Source: Hyphococcus sp. (GTDB lineage Bacteria > Pseudomonadota > Alphaproteobacteria > Caulobacterales > Parvularculaceae). From it: a stretch of 64,000 nucleotides of DNA. Where the stretch lies: NCBI GenBank assembly GCA_028281665.1, contig JANQJK010000012.1, forward strand, positions 61,550 through 125,549, in the 5' to 3' direction. Shown here piece after piece: positions 44,983-53,116 of the stretch. The notes under the pieces were generated by a model. The model had not been told where the DNA came from. It did no database searches and worked only from the letters and a program-made list of their open reading frames with translations. Each line of letters starts with the position of its first letter. Within the stretch, counting starts at the first letter, position 1. The translations under genes were made by a program, and so were the position numbers.

Positions 44983-47208
44983 ATGGCGAACGGCATTAGA
45001 AAAATCGGATGTGGACGAGGTTGGCCGATTGGCGCAGCCTGTTCCGCGGTTGCAATTGCGTCCGCGTTGGGGGCGCCAGCGGCTCTTGCGCAGACAGGGG
45101 TCGGCGCCGACGCTCGGGACACGATCGTCGTAACCGCGACGCGCCGTGACGAGACGGTTCTCGAGGTGCCGCAGAGCATTCAGGTGCTTGGTGGAGAAAA
45201 CCTTGAACGTCTGGATGTGACGGGGATTGAAGGAATTACAGGCCTTGCGCCGAACCTGAACCTTGAAGGCGGAACCAAATTGGGCGGCGGCTTTAACATC
45301 CGCGGCATCTCTGCTCTTAGTAATGAATCGACGCAGTTCGCCACTGTGGGCCTCTACTATGGCGAGACGGCGATCTCCGACGGGTTTTTCAACTTCGATC
45401 TCGCAACATTCGACGTTAATCGCGTTGAAATTCTGAAAGGTCCGCAAGGAACGCTTTACGGCGAGGGTTCGCTTGGGGGCACCATCAGGCTTATTCCAAA
45501 TGCGCCTAACGTCACGGAATTCGAAGCGCGTGCATTGGGCCGTGTTTCCGCAACGGAAAGTGGGGGAACGAATTATCAAGGGGCGGGTGTTGTAAACATT
45601 CCGCTTATTGAGGATCGCCTTGCGCTGCGTGTGACCGCCTCGTATCTGGATCAATCAGGGTTTATTGACTCCGCCGTAGAAGAAGATTTCAACTCACGCG
45701 AAACGACGTACATACGTGCTGCGCTTGGCTGGGAGGTGACTGACGCATTGACGGTGACGCCGTCGTTCCTGTACCAGCAGCTCGACGCTAATGGGTTTAA
45801 CTTGGATGGCATTTCCAGTCCGGATCTAACAAATACCAGCGCCAACGATGATAATCTCGACGAAACACTCAAGATCTATGCGCTCGATATAGAGTACGAT
45901 TTTGGCTGGGCGAACCTGGTTTCCGCATCGTCTTACTTCACGCGCGAGCAGGACGGTGTTGATGATGACCTATTCACCAACGCCATCATAAACAGCATTG
46001 GCGTGCCCTCGCCCAGCTCACCGCAGGTTTTTGATCGTGAGCGTTCGGCCTTTTCCCAGGAAGTGCGCCTTGTTTCGCAAAACGACGCTCCGTTCGATTG
46101 GCTGATCGGCGGTTACTACCGGAATCGCGACGTTCTAGACGATGTGTTGATTGAAGATGAGGCCTTTTCCGCTCTGCTTCCTGTTCCTATATTCGATCGA
46201 GATCTCGATATTGAGTATGAACAATTCGCTGTGTTCGGAGAATTAAGTTACGAAATCTTGCCGCAATTGACGCTAACTGGCGGCATTCGTTGGTTTGATG
46301 AAACGATAGAGGGCGTAAGTTCGCTCGGATCAGTTCAGCCGATTCCGGTCGCCCCCGGACTCGGGTTCGTCACGGATTTCGATCGCCCGGTTTCCATCAA
46401 CGAGAGCGATGTGCTCTTTAAGGGCGCCGTTGACTATCAGGTAACGGACAATGCATTGGTGTATTTCTTGTTTTCCCAAGGCGTTCGTCCAGGCGGCGTA
46501 AACGAGGGTATTCTTGATTTTCTGGATGTGCTGACGCCGGATGAAGAAGCTGCCTTGTCGACGTACAACCAGGACTCGCTCAACAATTACGAAATCGGTT
46601 TGAAATCATCATTCTTGGATGGCGCCGTGACGGCGACGCTTTCCGGCTTTCTCATCGGCTGGAGCGGTGTGCAGCTTGACCAGGAGATTTCACCTGGGCT
46701 TGCGGTCGTCATTAACGCCGGTTCAGCGCAAACCACGGGCCTTGAATTCGAACTGGCGGCGAGTCCGCATGAACGGTTCGATTTTGGCATTGCCTTTGGC
46801 TTGAACGACGCTGAGATCAGCGAAGAGTTCACGATCCGCGCGGGAGAAGTTATTGCGGACGGCGCGCCGTTGCCGTTTGCGCCAGAATTTTCCGGCAACC
46901 TCTTCGGCGAATATCGCCACCCGCTCAGCGACGACAATTACGCTTTCGCGCGGTTTGACGCTCGGCATATTGGCGAACGCTTTAATGAAGTGCCTACATC
47001 TGCCAATCCCGGAACTACGCTAGCGGATTATCAGATCCTCGACGCTCAAATCGGCGTTGAATTTGGCCGTCTGCGCGGAACCGTGTTTGCGACAAATCTC
47101 ACGGACGAACGAGCTGAGTTGAGAGCAGTAGGCATCGGTCTCCCGCCGGCGGGCATCGTTCGAAATCGTCCTCGTACGATCGGGTTTTCGCTCGAAGCAC
47201 GCTATTAA
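44983..47208 (+). CDS. TonB-dependent outer-membrane receptor
   Basis: The receptor is 741 residues from ATG 44983, with a signal peptide (WPIGAACSAVAIASALGAPA then ALAQ), TonB box DTIVVTATRRDET, plug motif ILKGPQGTLYGEGSLGGTIRL and a barrel ending GFSLEARY, where the aromatic last residue fits outer-membrane insertion. A second in-frame ATG at 44899 also has an excellent GGGAGGGG ribosome-binding site and would add 28 charged residues ahead of the signal peptide. ATG 44983 has its own AGGGAGG and gives a normal leader, so I prefer it. A strong terminator follows at 47231. Its substrate is unknown but neighbours suggest peptides. Confidence 0.9.
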   Translation: MANGIRKIGCGRGWPIGAACSAVAIASALGAPAALAQTGVGADARDTIVVTATRRDETVLEVPQSIQVLGGENLERLDVTGIEGITGLAPNLNLEGGTKLGGGFNIRGISALSNESTQFATVGLYYGETAISDGFFNFDLATFDVNRVEILKGPQGTLYGEGSLGGTIRLIPNAPNVTEFEARALGRVSATESGGTNYQGAGVVNIPLIEDRLALRVTASYLDQSGFIDSAVEEDFNSRETTYIRAALGWEVTDALTVTPSFLYQQLDANGFNLDGISSPDLTNTSANDDNLDETLKIYALDIEYDFGWANLVSASSYFTREQDGVDDDLFTNAIINSIGVPSPSSPQVFDRERSAFSQEVRLVSQNDAPFDWLIGGYYRNRDVLDDVLIEDEAFSALLPVPIFDRDLDIEYEQFAVFGELSYEILPQLTLTGGIRWFDETIEGVSSLGSVQPIPVAPGLGFVTDFDRPVSINESDVLFKGAVDYQVTDNALVYFLFSQGVRPGGVNEGILDFLDVLTPDEEAALSTYNQDSLNNYEIGLKSSFLDGAVTATLSGFLIGWSGVQLDQEISPGLAVVINAGSAQTTGLEFELAASPHERFDFGIAFGLNDAEISEEFTIRAGEVIADGAPLPFAPEFSGNLFGEYRHPLSDDNYAFARFDARHIGERFNEVPTSANPGTTLADYQILDAQIGVEFGRLRGTVFATNLTDERAELRAVGIGLPPAGIVRNRPRTIGFSLEARY

Positions 47209-47230
47209 GGAAAGTTGCCCTCTGGAACTT

Positions 47231-47269
47231 CCCGCGCCGCTCTTTATAAGGCGGCGCGGGATTTTTTTT
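47231..47269 (+). terminator. Strong Rho-independent terminator after the TonB receptor gene
   Basis: A perfect 10-bp GC-rich stem, CCCGCGCCGC (47231-47240)/GCGGCGCGGG (47251-47260), has a 10-nt loop and is followed by A and eight T residues. Confidence 0.93.
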
Positions 47270-47290
47270 ACTTCCGAAACACCAGTTCGT

Positions 47291-48271
47291 ATGCAAATAG
47301 AAATCAAAGTTCATACGGAGAGGCGCCGCATCAAGTCACCCTTCAAGATCGCTTTCGCCACAATCACACATATTGATTGCGTTTATGTGGAAGCGACATT
47401 CGGTGAAATCATTGGCCGGGGAGAGGCGACGGGCGTTTTTTACCGAGACGAAACTGCGGAATCGATTATCGCCCAAATCGAGAATATTCGGGACGCGCTC
47501 GATCAGAACAGTCCGCGTGAAAATCTCTTGAAACTTCTCCCTTGGGGAGGCGCCAGGAACGCCCTTGATTGCGCATTATGGGACCTTGAATGCCGCCGTG
47601 CCGGGATGACGATCTGGCGCGATCTGGACTTAGCTCCGAAACTATTGCGAACTGCCGCCACTGTCGGTCTCGACGAACCGGACGCGATGGCGACGCGCGC
47701 AAAGGCGCTTTCAGCGTTTTCGTTGTTGAAAGTTAAGTTGGATGGGGATCAACCGATTGCAAGGCTTGAGGCTGTTCGTGACGCAAGGCCTGACGCTGAG
47801 TTGATCGTCGACGCCAATCAGGCATGGTCGGCGCGTCAGCTATTCATGATAACGCCAGGGCTCGTAAAGCTTGGGGTCCGGATGATCGAGCAGCCCCTGC
47901 CGGCGGGCGATGATCATGAGCTGGCCGATATTGATCGGCCGATCCCTGTGTATGCAGATGAGTCGTTCTTTACTTCCGAAGATATATCGAAAGTTGTTGG
48001 GCGTTATGACGGCGTAAATATCAAGCTCGACAAGACGGGCGGACTAACTGAGGCGCTGTCTGTGTGCCGCAAAGCAAGACAGGAAGGTTTGGGCGTCATG
48101 GTCGGCAATATGATGGGTACGTCTCTTGCTGCGGCGCCGGGCTTTGTGGTCGGTCAATATTGCGACTGGGTGGATCTGGACGGGCCTTTGTTTCACGTTG
48201 AGGATTTCGCCCCGCCCATGCGTTTTCAAGACGGCTTCATTTTTCCGCCGGATCAGGCGCTGTGGGGCTAA
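47291..48271 (+). CDS. Dipeptide epimerase (enolase superfamily, L-Ala-D/L-Glu epimerase-like)
   Basis: This 326-residue muconate-lactonizing-enzyme subgroup protein has the two acid/base lysines in LKVKLDG (about residue 150) and NIKLDKTGG (about 240), metal ligands Asp in VDANQAW, Glu in MIEQPL and Asp in YADESFF, and the C-terminal DLDGPL motif that marks dipeptide epimerases. These enzymes epimerise dipeptides such as L-Ala-D-Glu released from murein. The start, ATG 47291, lies only 22 nt after the terminator of the TonB receptor gene, so it needs its own promoter or read-through. The 3' end overlaps the convergent TetR gene. Confidence 0.88.
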   Translation: MQIEIKVHTERRRIKSPFKIAFATITHIDCVYVEATFGEIIGRGEATGVFYRDETAESIIAQIENIRDALDQNSPRENLLKLLPWGGARNALDCALWDLECRRAGMTIWRDLDLAPKLLRTAATVGLDEPDAMATRAKALSAFSLLKVKLDGDQPIARLEAVRDARPDAELIVDANQAWSARQLFMITPGLVKLGVRMIEQPLPAGDDHELADIDRPIPVYADESFFTSEDISKVVGRYDGVNIKLDKTGGLTEALSVCRKARQEGLGVMVGNMMGTSLAAAPGFVVGQYCDWVDLDGPLFHVEDFAPPMRFQDGFIFPPDQALWG

Positions 48272-48960
48272 TCAGATGCTTCAGGATAAACGATAAACTT
48301 CGCCGCCTTCATTTTGGCTTCCTTCATGGCGGCAATAGATCGTTTGTCTGGATCCTCTCCGGTGATCGCACGGTGCCAGGCGATAGCGACCGCCGTAATT
48401 TCTTTTTGCGGCGGTGCTTGCAGCAGCGCTTCGTGATCGAGCAGGGGCTCCCACGCGCCTTCGGAGCCGCTTAGCAGGAATGTGGCGATCATGCGCGTCT
48501 GTTTCGACCTTCCTGATTGAGCGCCTACGCGCTCGCAAATCTTGTCAACGAGTTCTTGTCTTACGTTCGCCCATTGTCGTTTCAGGGGCTCGCTGTTCCA
48601 GCGTGCCGCGGTAAAGGCCGGCATGATTTGAAACCATGCAACGCTTGGCAGAAACTCGCGAACGATCCGGTAAATGAAGCGATAAAGGTCTGTTTCTTCT
48701 TCGATGGCGAGAAGCCGGTCGCGAAATCTTGCAGTCACATCGCTGATTGTTTCATCTATGGCTGCATCTTTATTCTTGAAATGGAAATAAAGCGCGCCTT
48801 GCGTAACGCCTGCCCGCGCACAGATTTCATCGAGTGCTACGTCTTTCAGCGGCCTTTCCCGGAGTAGCTCAAGAACCGCCGCCTTGATAGCCGTGCGGGT
48901 GCGTTCCGCTTTTGGTCCGGAAAGGCGCTTTTTCTTAACGGCTGCCGAGGCTGAGGGCAT
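48268..48960 (-). CDS. TetR-family transcriptional regulator
   Basis: This 230-residue TetR protein has an HTH near residues 30-65 (LKDVALDEICARAGVTQGALYFHFKNKDAAIDE). It follows the minus-strand serine hydrolase gene by 34 nt and is likely co-transcribed with it. The divergent operon beginning at about 50173 is a probable target; a 24-bp inverted repeat lies in that control region. The final residues overlap the epimerase gene on the other strand. Confidence 0.9.
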   Translation of the reverse strand: MPSASAAVKKKRLSGPKAERTRTAIKAAVLELLRERPLKDVALDEICARAGVTQGALYFHFKNKDAAIDETISDVTARFRDRLLAIEEETDLYRFIYRIVREFLPSVAWFQIMPAFTAARWNSEPLKRQWANVRQELVDKICERVGAQSGRSKQTRMIATFLLSGSEGAWEPLLDHEALLQAPPQKEITAVAIAWHRAITGEDPDKRSIAAMKEAKMKAAKFIVYPEASD

Positions 48961-48994
48961 AAGGGGGCTGATCTCGGAAACAAGCGAGATACTT

Positions 48995-50059
48995 CTATAG
49001 GACAGATTTCATCGCCTGCTCAATCATTTCGCGAAGCGCCAGCCGTTTTGCGCGCCCGTTATCGCCGCTTTCGAATATCGTGAGCGTTAAGGCGAGGTCC
49101 AGCGTCGGGCAATAAAACGCCTCGGTTCCCCAAAAGCCGGTATGGCCCCAACACTCCGCGCCAAGCCACTCATATCGGTACAGTAAATAGCAGCGTATGC
49201 GATCATTGCTCGGATCGTGCGGCGTTGCCGGCATGGCGAGCGCCGCGGCGAGGGTTTCCGGGCGTTCAAAAACGCCGCCCGTGAGGAGCGCACGCATGAA
49301 GACGGCGATCTCGCGGGTTGTGGATACAAGTCCGCCGCCGCCGAACAAATCGAAAGACGGGTCAAAATATTCTGTCGATTGATTGTCGAAGCGGGCGTGC
49401 TGAATGGGATTGGACGCGTCTTCGAAATATACGTCGTCTTCAAACTGTGTTGCGTGGAGGCCAAGGCGCTCAAACTTAAGCAACCTCTTCAGCGCTGTTC
49501 CAAGACGATCGCCTGAAACGGTCTCGATGATTTCGCCCAATAAAACATATCCAGTGTCGGAATAGTGTTGTACGCTTTCAGGCGGTCCGTAGGGCGCGCC
49601 GTATTTGGCCGCAAAGGCGACTTGCTCAAGGCGGGTCCATTTCTTCTTGGGAGTCCGCAGGACCGTGGTCACAAAGTCCGGATCGTGACAATGGTCGTAT
49701 ACGCCGCCCGTGTGCGCCAAAAGGTGTTTGACGCGAATTTCGCTTGTTGAATATCCGCCTTCTGTCATGACGGCGTTTGTATGCGGCTGAATGAGCTCGG
49801 CGATGGGCTGGCGGAGATCGAGAAGACCGTCCTCCCAGAGGCGAAAAATAGCGGCGGCGACATAGGGCTTCGTCACACTTGCGATCCGGAACGGTGCGAA
49901 AGGTGAAAGGGCTGGCGCGCCGCTATCTGCCGAGGCCGCCAACGACAGGTCTACGTCATATCGCGCGCTGAGGATTGAACACATCACGCGGCCATCCTCT
50001 CCGACGCCGGCGGCAAGGGCTTCTTCTACGACCTCACGCAGGGCTGTGTTTTCAGACAT
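48995..50059 (-). CDS. Serine hydrolase of the beta-lactamase/esterase family (class C fold)
   Basis: This protein of about 354 residues has SxxK in RIASVTKPYV, YSD in QHYSDTGYVLLGE as the YxN-equivalent and HTG in CWGHTGFWGT. It has no clear signal peptide, unlike the other two such hydrolases in the window, so it may be a cytoplasmic esterase/amidase. ATG 50059 and GTG 50080 are both possible starts; neither has a strong ribosome-binding site. It is encoded divergently from the acyl-CoA synthetase operon and upstream of a TetR gene. Confidence 0.87.
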   Translation of the reverse strand: MSENTALREVVEEALAAGVGEDGRVMCSILSARYDVDLSLAASADSGAPALSPFAPFRIASVTKPYVAAAIFRLWEDGLLDLRQPIAELIQPHTNAVMTEGGYSTSEIRVKHLLAHTGGVYDHCHDPDFVTTVLRTPKKKWTRLEQVAFAAKYGAPYGPPESVQHYSDTGYVLLGEIIETVSGDRLGTALKRLLKFERLGLHATQFEDDVYFEDASNPIQHARFDNQSTEYFDPSFDLFGGGGLVSTTREIAVFMRALLTGGVFERPETLAAALAMPATPHDPSNDRIRCYLLYRYEWLGAECWGHTGFWGTEAFYCPTLDLALTLTIFESGDNGRAKRLALREMIEQAMKSVL

Positions 50060-50108
50060 TTCGGTGTGTTGTGGGCGCACGGTTTAGCATCCGGTTCATG
50101 ATGTCCAA

Positions 50109-50132
50109 AACATAGTTGACTTCAAATATGTT
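50109..50132. promoter_or_regulatory. Candidate operator in the divergent control region
   Basis: AACATA (50109-50114) and TATGTT (50127-50132) form an inverted repeat with a 12-bp spacer. The dyad covers a TTGACT at 50116-50121 that could be a -35 box for the acyl-CoA synthetase operon. Binding by the TetR protein encoded at 48268-48960 is inference. Confidence 0.4.
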
Positions 50133-50172
50133 AATTATGTACGCTCTAGCAAAAAGTAAGGCAAGACTGCGC

Positions 50173-51753
50173 GTGCAAACGGAAATACCCATTCTGGAAA
50201 ACATCGGCGCTTACCCCAAGTGGTGGGCGCAGCGCACGCCCGACGCCCCTGCGCTGATTTCCGATGATGGGCACATAACCTATGGAGGCTTCGCCGAAGC
50301 CGTCAAACAGTTTGCAAAAGCGTTACTGGCTCTTGGGGTTGAGAAGGGGGATCGCGTCGCCACATTGCAAACGCCGCATCCTGACTTTGCGGTCGCGTTT
50401 TTGGGGACGTCGCTCATCGGCGCTATATGGGTCGGTCTTAATCCAAAATATCAGTCAGCGGAACTGAATTACGTTGTTGTCGACGCAGAGCCGAAAGTCA
50501 TTCTTATACGTGACAGCATCGGCGGTAGAAGCTTCGTTTCGGACGCAACGAAGTGGAACGCCACGATCCCGTCAGTGGAGCATATGGTTCTTTACGGTGA
50601 TGCGACTACTGACGAAGTGTTGTCGTACAGTGAATTCCTCAAGAAGGGCGACACGATAAGCGACGAAGCGGTTTACGCCGCCGCTGGCGTGACGGGCGGC
50701 AAGGACCCTTGTCTTATTGTCTACACGTCGGGGTCTACTGGTGCGCCCAAGGGGGCGCTTTTGCACCACCGAGGCATCGCACGCTTCTCAGTCTTGCAGA
50801 ACAAACTGTGGCCCATATCGCCGCTGAAGACGCTGAATTATTTTCCTATCAACCATATCGGCTCGCTTATTGATGTGATGATGCCGACTGTCGTTGCTGG
50901 CGGGGAGATGCGATTGCTGGAGGTATTCGACCCGCAACGCGCGTTGGACGTTATGGTGGAGGAAAATGTCTCTTTCTGGGCGTCCGTGCCTTCAGTGTTC
51001 GCCATGCAGTTCGATGTTCCGGATATGGAAAAGCGTGATTTCTCCGCCGTTCAACTGGCTGTTTGGGAAGGCGCGCCCCTGAACGCGGATCTGGCGCGGC
51101 GTCTTGGTAAGATCTGCCCCAGGCTCGCAACGAATTACGGTATGACGGAAACCACCAGCGCCATCACCATAATGGAGCCGACGGACGACATAGAAGCGTT
51201 GACAGAGAGCGTGGGCTTGCCGGCGCCGGATGTGGAAGTGCGCATCGCAAATGCTGACGGCAGCGATGTTCCACAAGGAGAAGCCGGCGAGATTGTTGTT
51301 CGTTCCGAGCGGAACTTTCTTGGCTATTGGCGGCGACCTCAACCGACGCAGGAAGCCTTTACTGAAGACGGCTTTTTTCGAACAGGCGATCTCGGCGTCA
51401 TGCGTGATGACGGCCGTATCAAGCTCGTCGGTAGGCTGAAAGAAATGTACAAATCCGGCGGATACAATGTGTATCCCAAAGAGATCGAAGCCGTGATCGA
51501 AAATCATCCGGGCGTCGCACAAGCGGCTGTCGTCGCCGCGCCGGACGATAGATGGGATGAAATCGGCGTCGCCTTCGTCAGTCCGAAAGCCGGGGGCGCC
51601 GTTCACGATCTCGAGGCATGGTGCGGCGAACGCCTCGCTAACTACAAAAGACCAAAGCACTATGTGATTGAAACGGAGTTGCCTTTGTTGCCGATCGGAA
51701 AAATTGACAAATCCGCTTTAAAAGAACGCGCCGCGGAGTTGATTGCATCATGA
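50173..51753 (+). CDS. AMP-dependent acyl-CoA synthetase/ligase
   Basis: This ANL-superfamily ligase of about 526 residues has the ATP-binding P-loop YTSGSTGAPKGALLHH (about residue 180), ATNYGMTETTS near 320, RTGDLG near 410 and the catalytic Lys in PIGKIDKSALK near the C-terminus. It activates a carboxylic acid to its CoA ester; substrate unknown, medium-chain or aromatic/alicyclic acids possible. GTG 50173 is preferred, because homologous sequence begins there and TAAGG lies 11 nt upstream; an ATG at 50137 or TTG at 50116 are longer options. The stop overlaps the transporter ATG (ATGA). Confidence 0.87.
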   Translation: MQTEIPILENIGAYPKWWAQRTPDAPALISDDGHITYGGFAEAVKQFAKALLALGVEKGDRVATLQTPHPDFAVAFLGTSLIGAIWVGLNPKYQSAELNYVVVDAEPKVILIRDSIGGRSFVSDATKWNATIPSVEHMVLYGDATTDEVLSYSEFLKKGDTISDEAVYAAAGVTGGKDPCLIVYTSGSTGAPKGALLHHRGIARFSVLQNKLWPISPLKTLNYFPINHIGSLIDVMMPTVVAGGEMRLLEVFDPQRALDVMVEENVSFWASVPSVFAMQFDVPDMEKRDFSAVQLAVWEGAPLNADLARRLGKICPRLATNYGMTETTSAITIMEPTDDIEALTESVGLPAPDVEVRIANADGSDVPQGEAGEIVVRSERNFLGYWRRPQPTQEAFTEDGFFRTGDLGVMRDDGRIKLVGRLKEMYKSGGYNVYPKEIEAVIENHPGVAQAAVVAAPDDRWDEIGVAFVSPKAGGAVHDLEAWCGERLANYKRPKHYVIETELPLLPIGKIDKSALKERAAELIAS

Positions 51754-53114
51754 CGTCCGCTCCGGAAACATCTTCGATTTCAATGCGGACGGGGCTTGGT
51801 TACGGCGTCGGCGCGCTTGGCTCCGGCGTCTTCAATACGGTGCCGTCCGTGCTTCTTTTATTCTACCTGACGAGCATTGTCGGTTTGCCCGCAGCGCTCG
51901 CCGGCGCAGCGGTTCTTGTCCCCAAGATCTGGATTGTCCTGATCGATCCGTTTCTCGGATACTGGTCGGACACGGCGAAGACACCTTGGGGGCGGCGCAA
52001 GCCGTTCATGCTCGCCGGCGCAATATTGTCGGCCATCACCTTTGTCGTGCTGTTTTCCCTGCCGGAAGCGCCGGTCGTCGCTGCCTTCCTCTTGGTCCTG
52101 GTGGCATATACGGTTTGCTCTACGGCCAATGCGCTTTTTGCCGTCCCTTATCTGTCCCTGCCGGTTGAAATGACGTCTGACGCCCATCAGCGCACGCGAT
52201 TGATGGCGTTCCGCATGGTGTTTCTGCTGATCGGAATTTTATTGGCGGGCGCTGTCGCTCCGATTCTGGTCGACCATTTTGGAGGCGGGCGGGAAGGCTA
52301 TGCCGGTATGGCTATTGTCATGGCGCTTATCTTCGGCAGCGCCAAACTCACCGCTGCAATAGCCGTTCGCGAAGGACGGACGGCGCCGCATAAGCAGCAA
52401 GCCCACGGCTTGATCACGCAGTTGAAACTTGCCGCAAAAAATCGCCTGTTTCTGATCCTGCTGACGGCGTTCCTGATACAGAGCGCCGGCATCGGCATGT
52501 TTAGCGCGACCTTGCCGTATTATGCGCAACATCGCCTTGGTCTCGGCGGCGACGGGGTTACGGTTATTTTCACGTCCTTAGCTGTCACGGGCATGCTGGT
52601 TATGCCGCTTTGGCCGCGACTGTCCAAAAGGATCGGCAAAATTCCAGCCTATACTCTGTCCGCTCTGATTTTCGCCGCGGGGGTGGCGCTATTCCTGATC
52701 ACCCCGACGACGCTTCAATCTGATCATGTGCTTGTGCTCGTTCTGCTTGGCGCCGTGGCTGGGGTCGGGTTTGGCGGACAACAATTACTGTCCTTTGCGC
52801 TGCTGCCCGATTTTATCGAGAAAGACTATGAATTAACTGGATTGCGCAGGGAGGCGGCTTACGCCGGAGTGTGGAGCGCTCTTGAAAAGGTGGCGCTTGG
52901 TCTCGGCGCGATGGGGGCCGGCGCGATCCTCCAAGTCTTCGGCTATGTCTCTTCCGCTGGCGAACAAACAACGCAATCGGAGAGCGCGGTTTTCGGTGTG
53001 TTGATAGCGTTCGCCGTTGCGCCTGCGATTGTCATGGTCGTTAGCCTCTGGCCGCTTCGCGCATTGTATGCGGCGGACAGGAGCGATGCGGCGACGCCGC
53101 AACAAAAGGCGTGA
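51750..53114 (+). CDS. MFS/GPH-family sugar- or glycoside:cation symporter-like transporter
   Basis: This 454-residue protein has about 12 membrane segments. It begins with GYGVGALGSGVFNTVPSVLLLFYLT and DPFLGYWSDTAKTPWGRRKPFML, which is the GPH (MelB/MFS_2) signature. Characterised relatives import glycosides with Na+ or H+, though many uncharacterised ones occur in catabolic clusters for lipids or terpenoids. It overlaps the ligase gene by 4 nt and the following serine hydrolase gene is within 3 nt, so all are one transcript. Confidence 0.9.
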   Translation: MTSAPETSSISMRTGLGYGVGALGSGVFNTVPSVLLLFYLTSIVGLPAALAGAAVLVPKIWIVLIDPFLGYWSDTAKTPWGRRKPFMLAGAILSAITFVVLFSLPEAPVVAAFLLVLVAYTVCSTANALFAVPYLSLPVEMTSDAHQRTRLMAFRMVFLLIGILLAGAVAPILVDHFGGGREGYAGMAIVMALIFGSAKLTAAIAVREGRTAPHKQQAHGLITQLKLAAKNRLFLILLTAFLIQSAGIGMFSATLPYYAQHRLGLGGDGVTVIFTSLAVTGMLVMPLWPRLSKRIGKIPAYTLSALIFAAGVALFLITPTTLQSDHVLVLVLLGAVAGVGFGGQQLLSFALLPDFIEKDYELTGLRREAAYAGVWSALEKVALGLGAMGAGAILQVFGYVSSAGEQTTQSESAVFGVLIAFAVAPAIVMVVSLWPLRALYAADRSDAATPQQKA

Positions 53115-53116
53115 AC

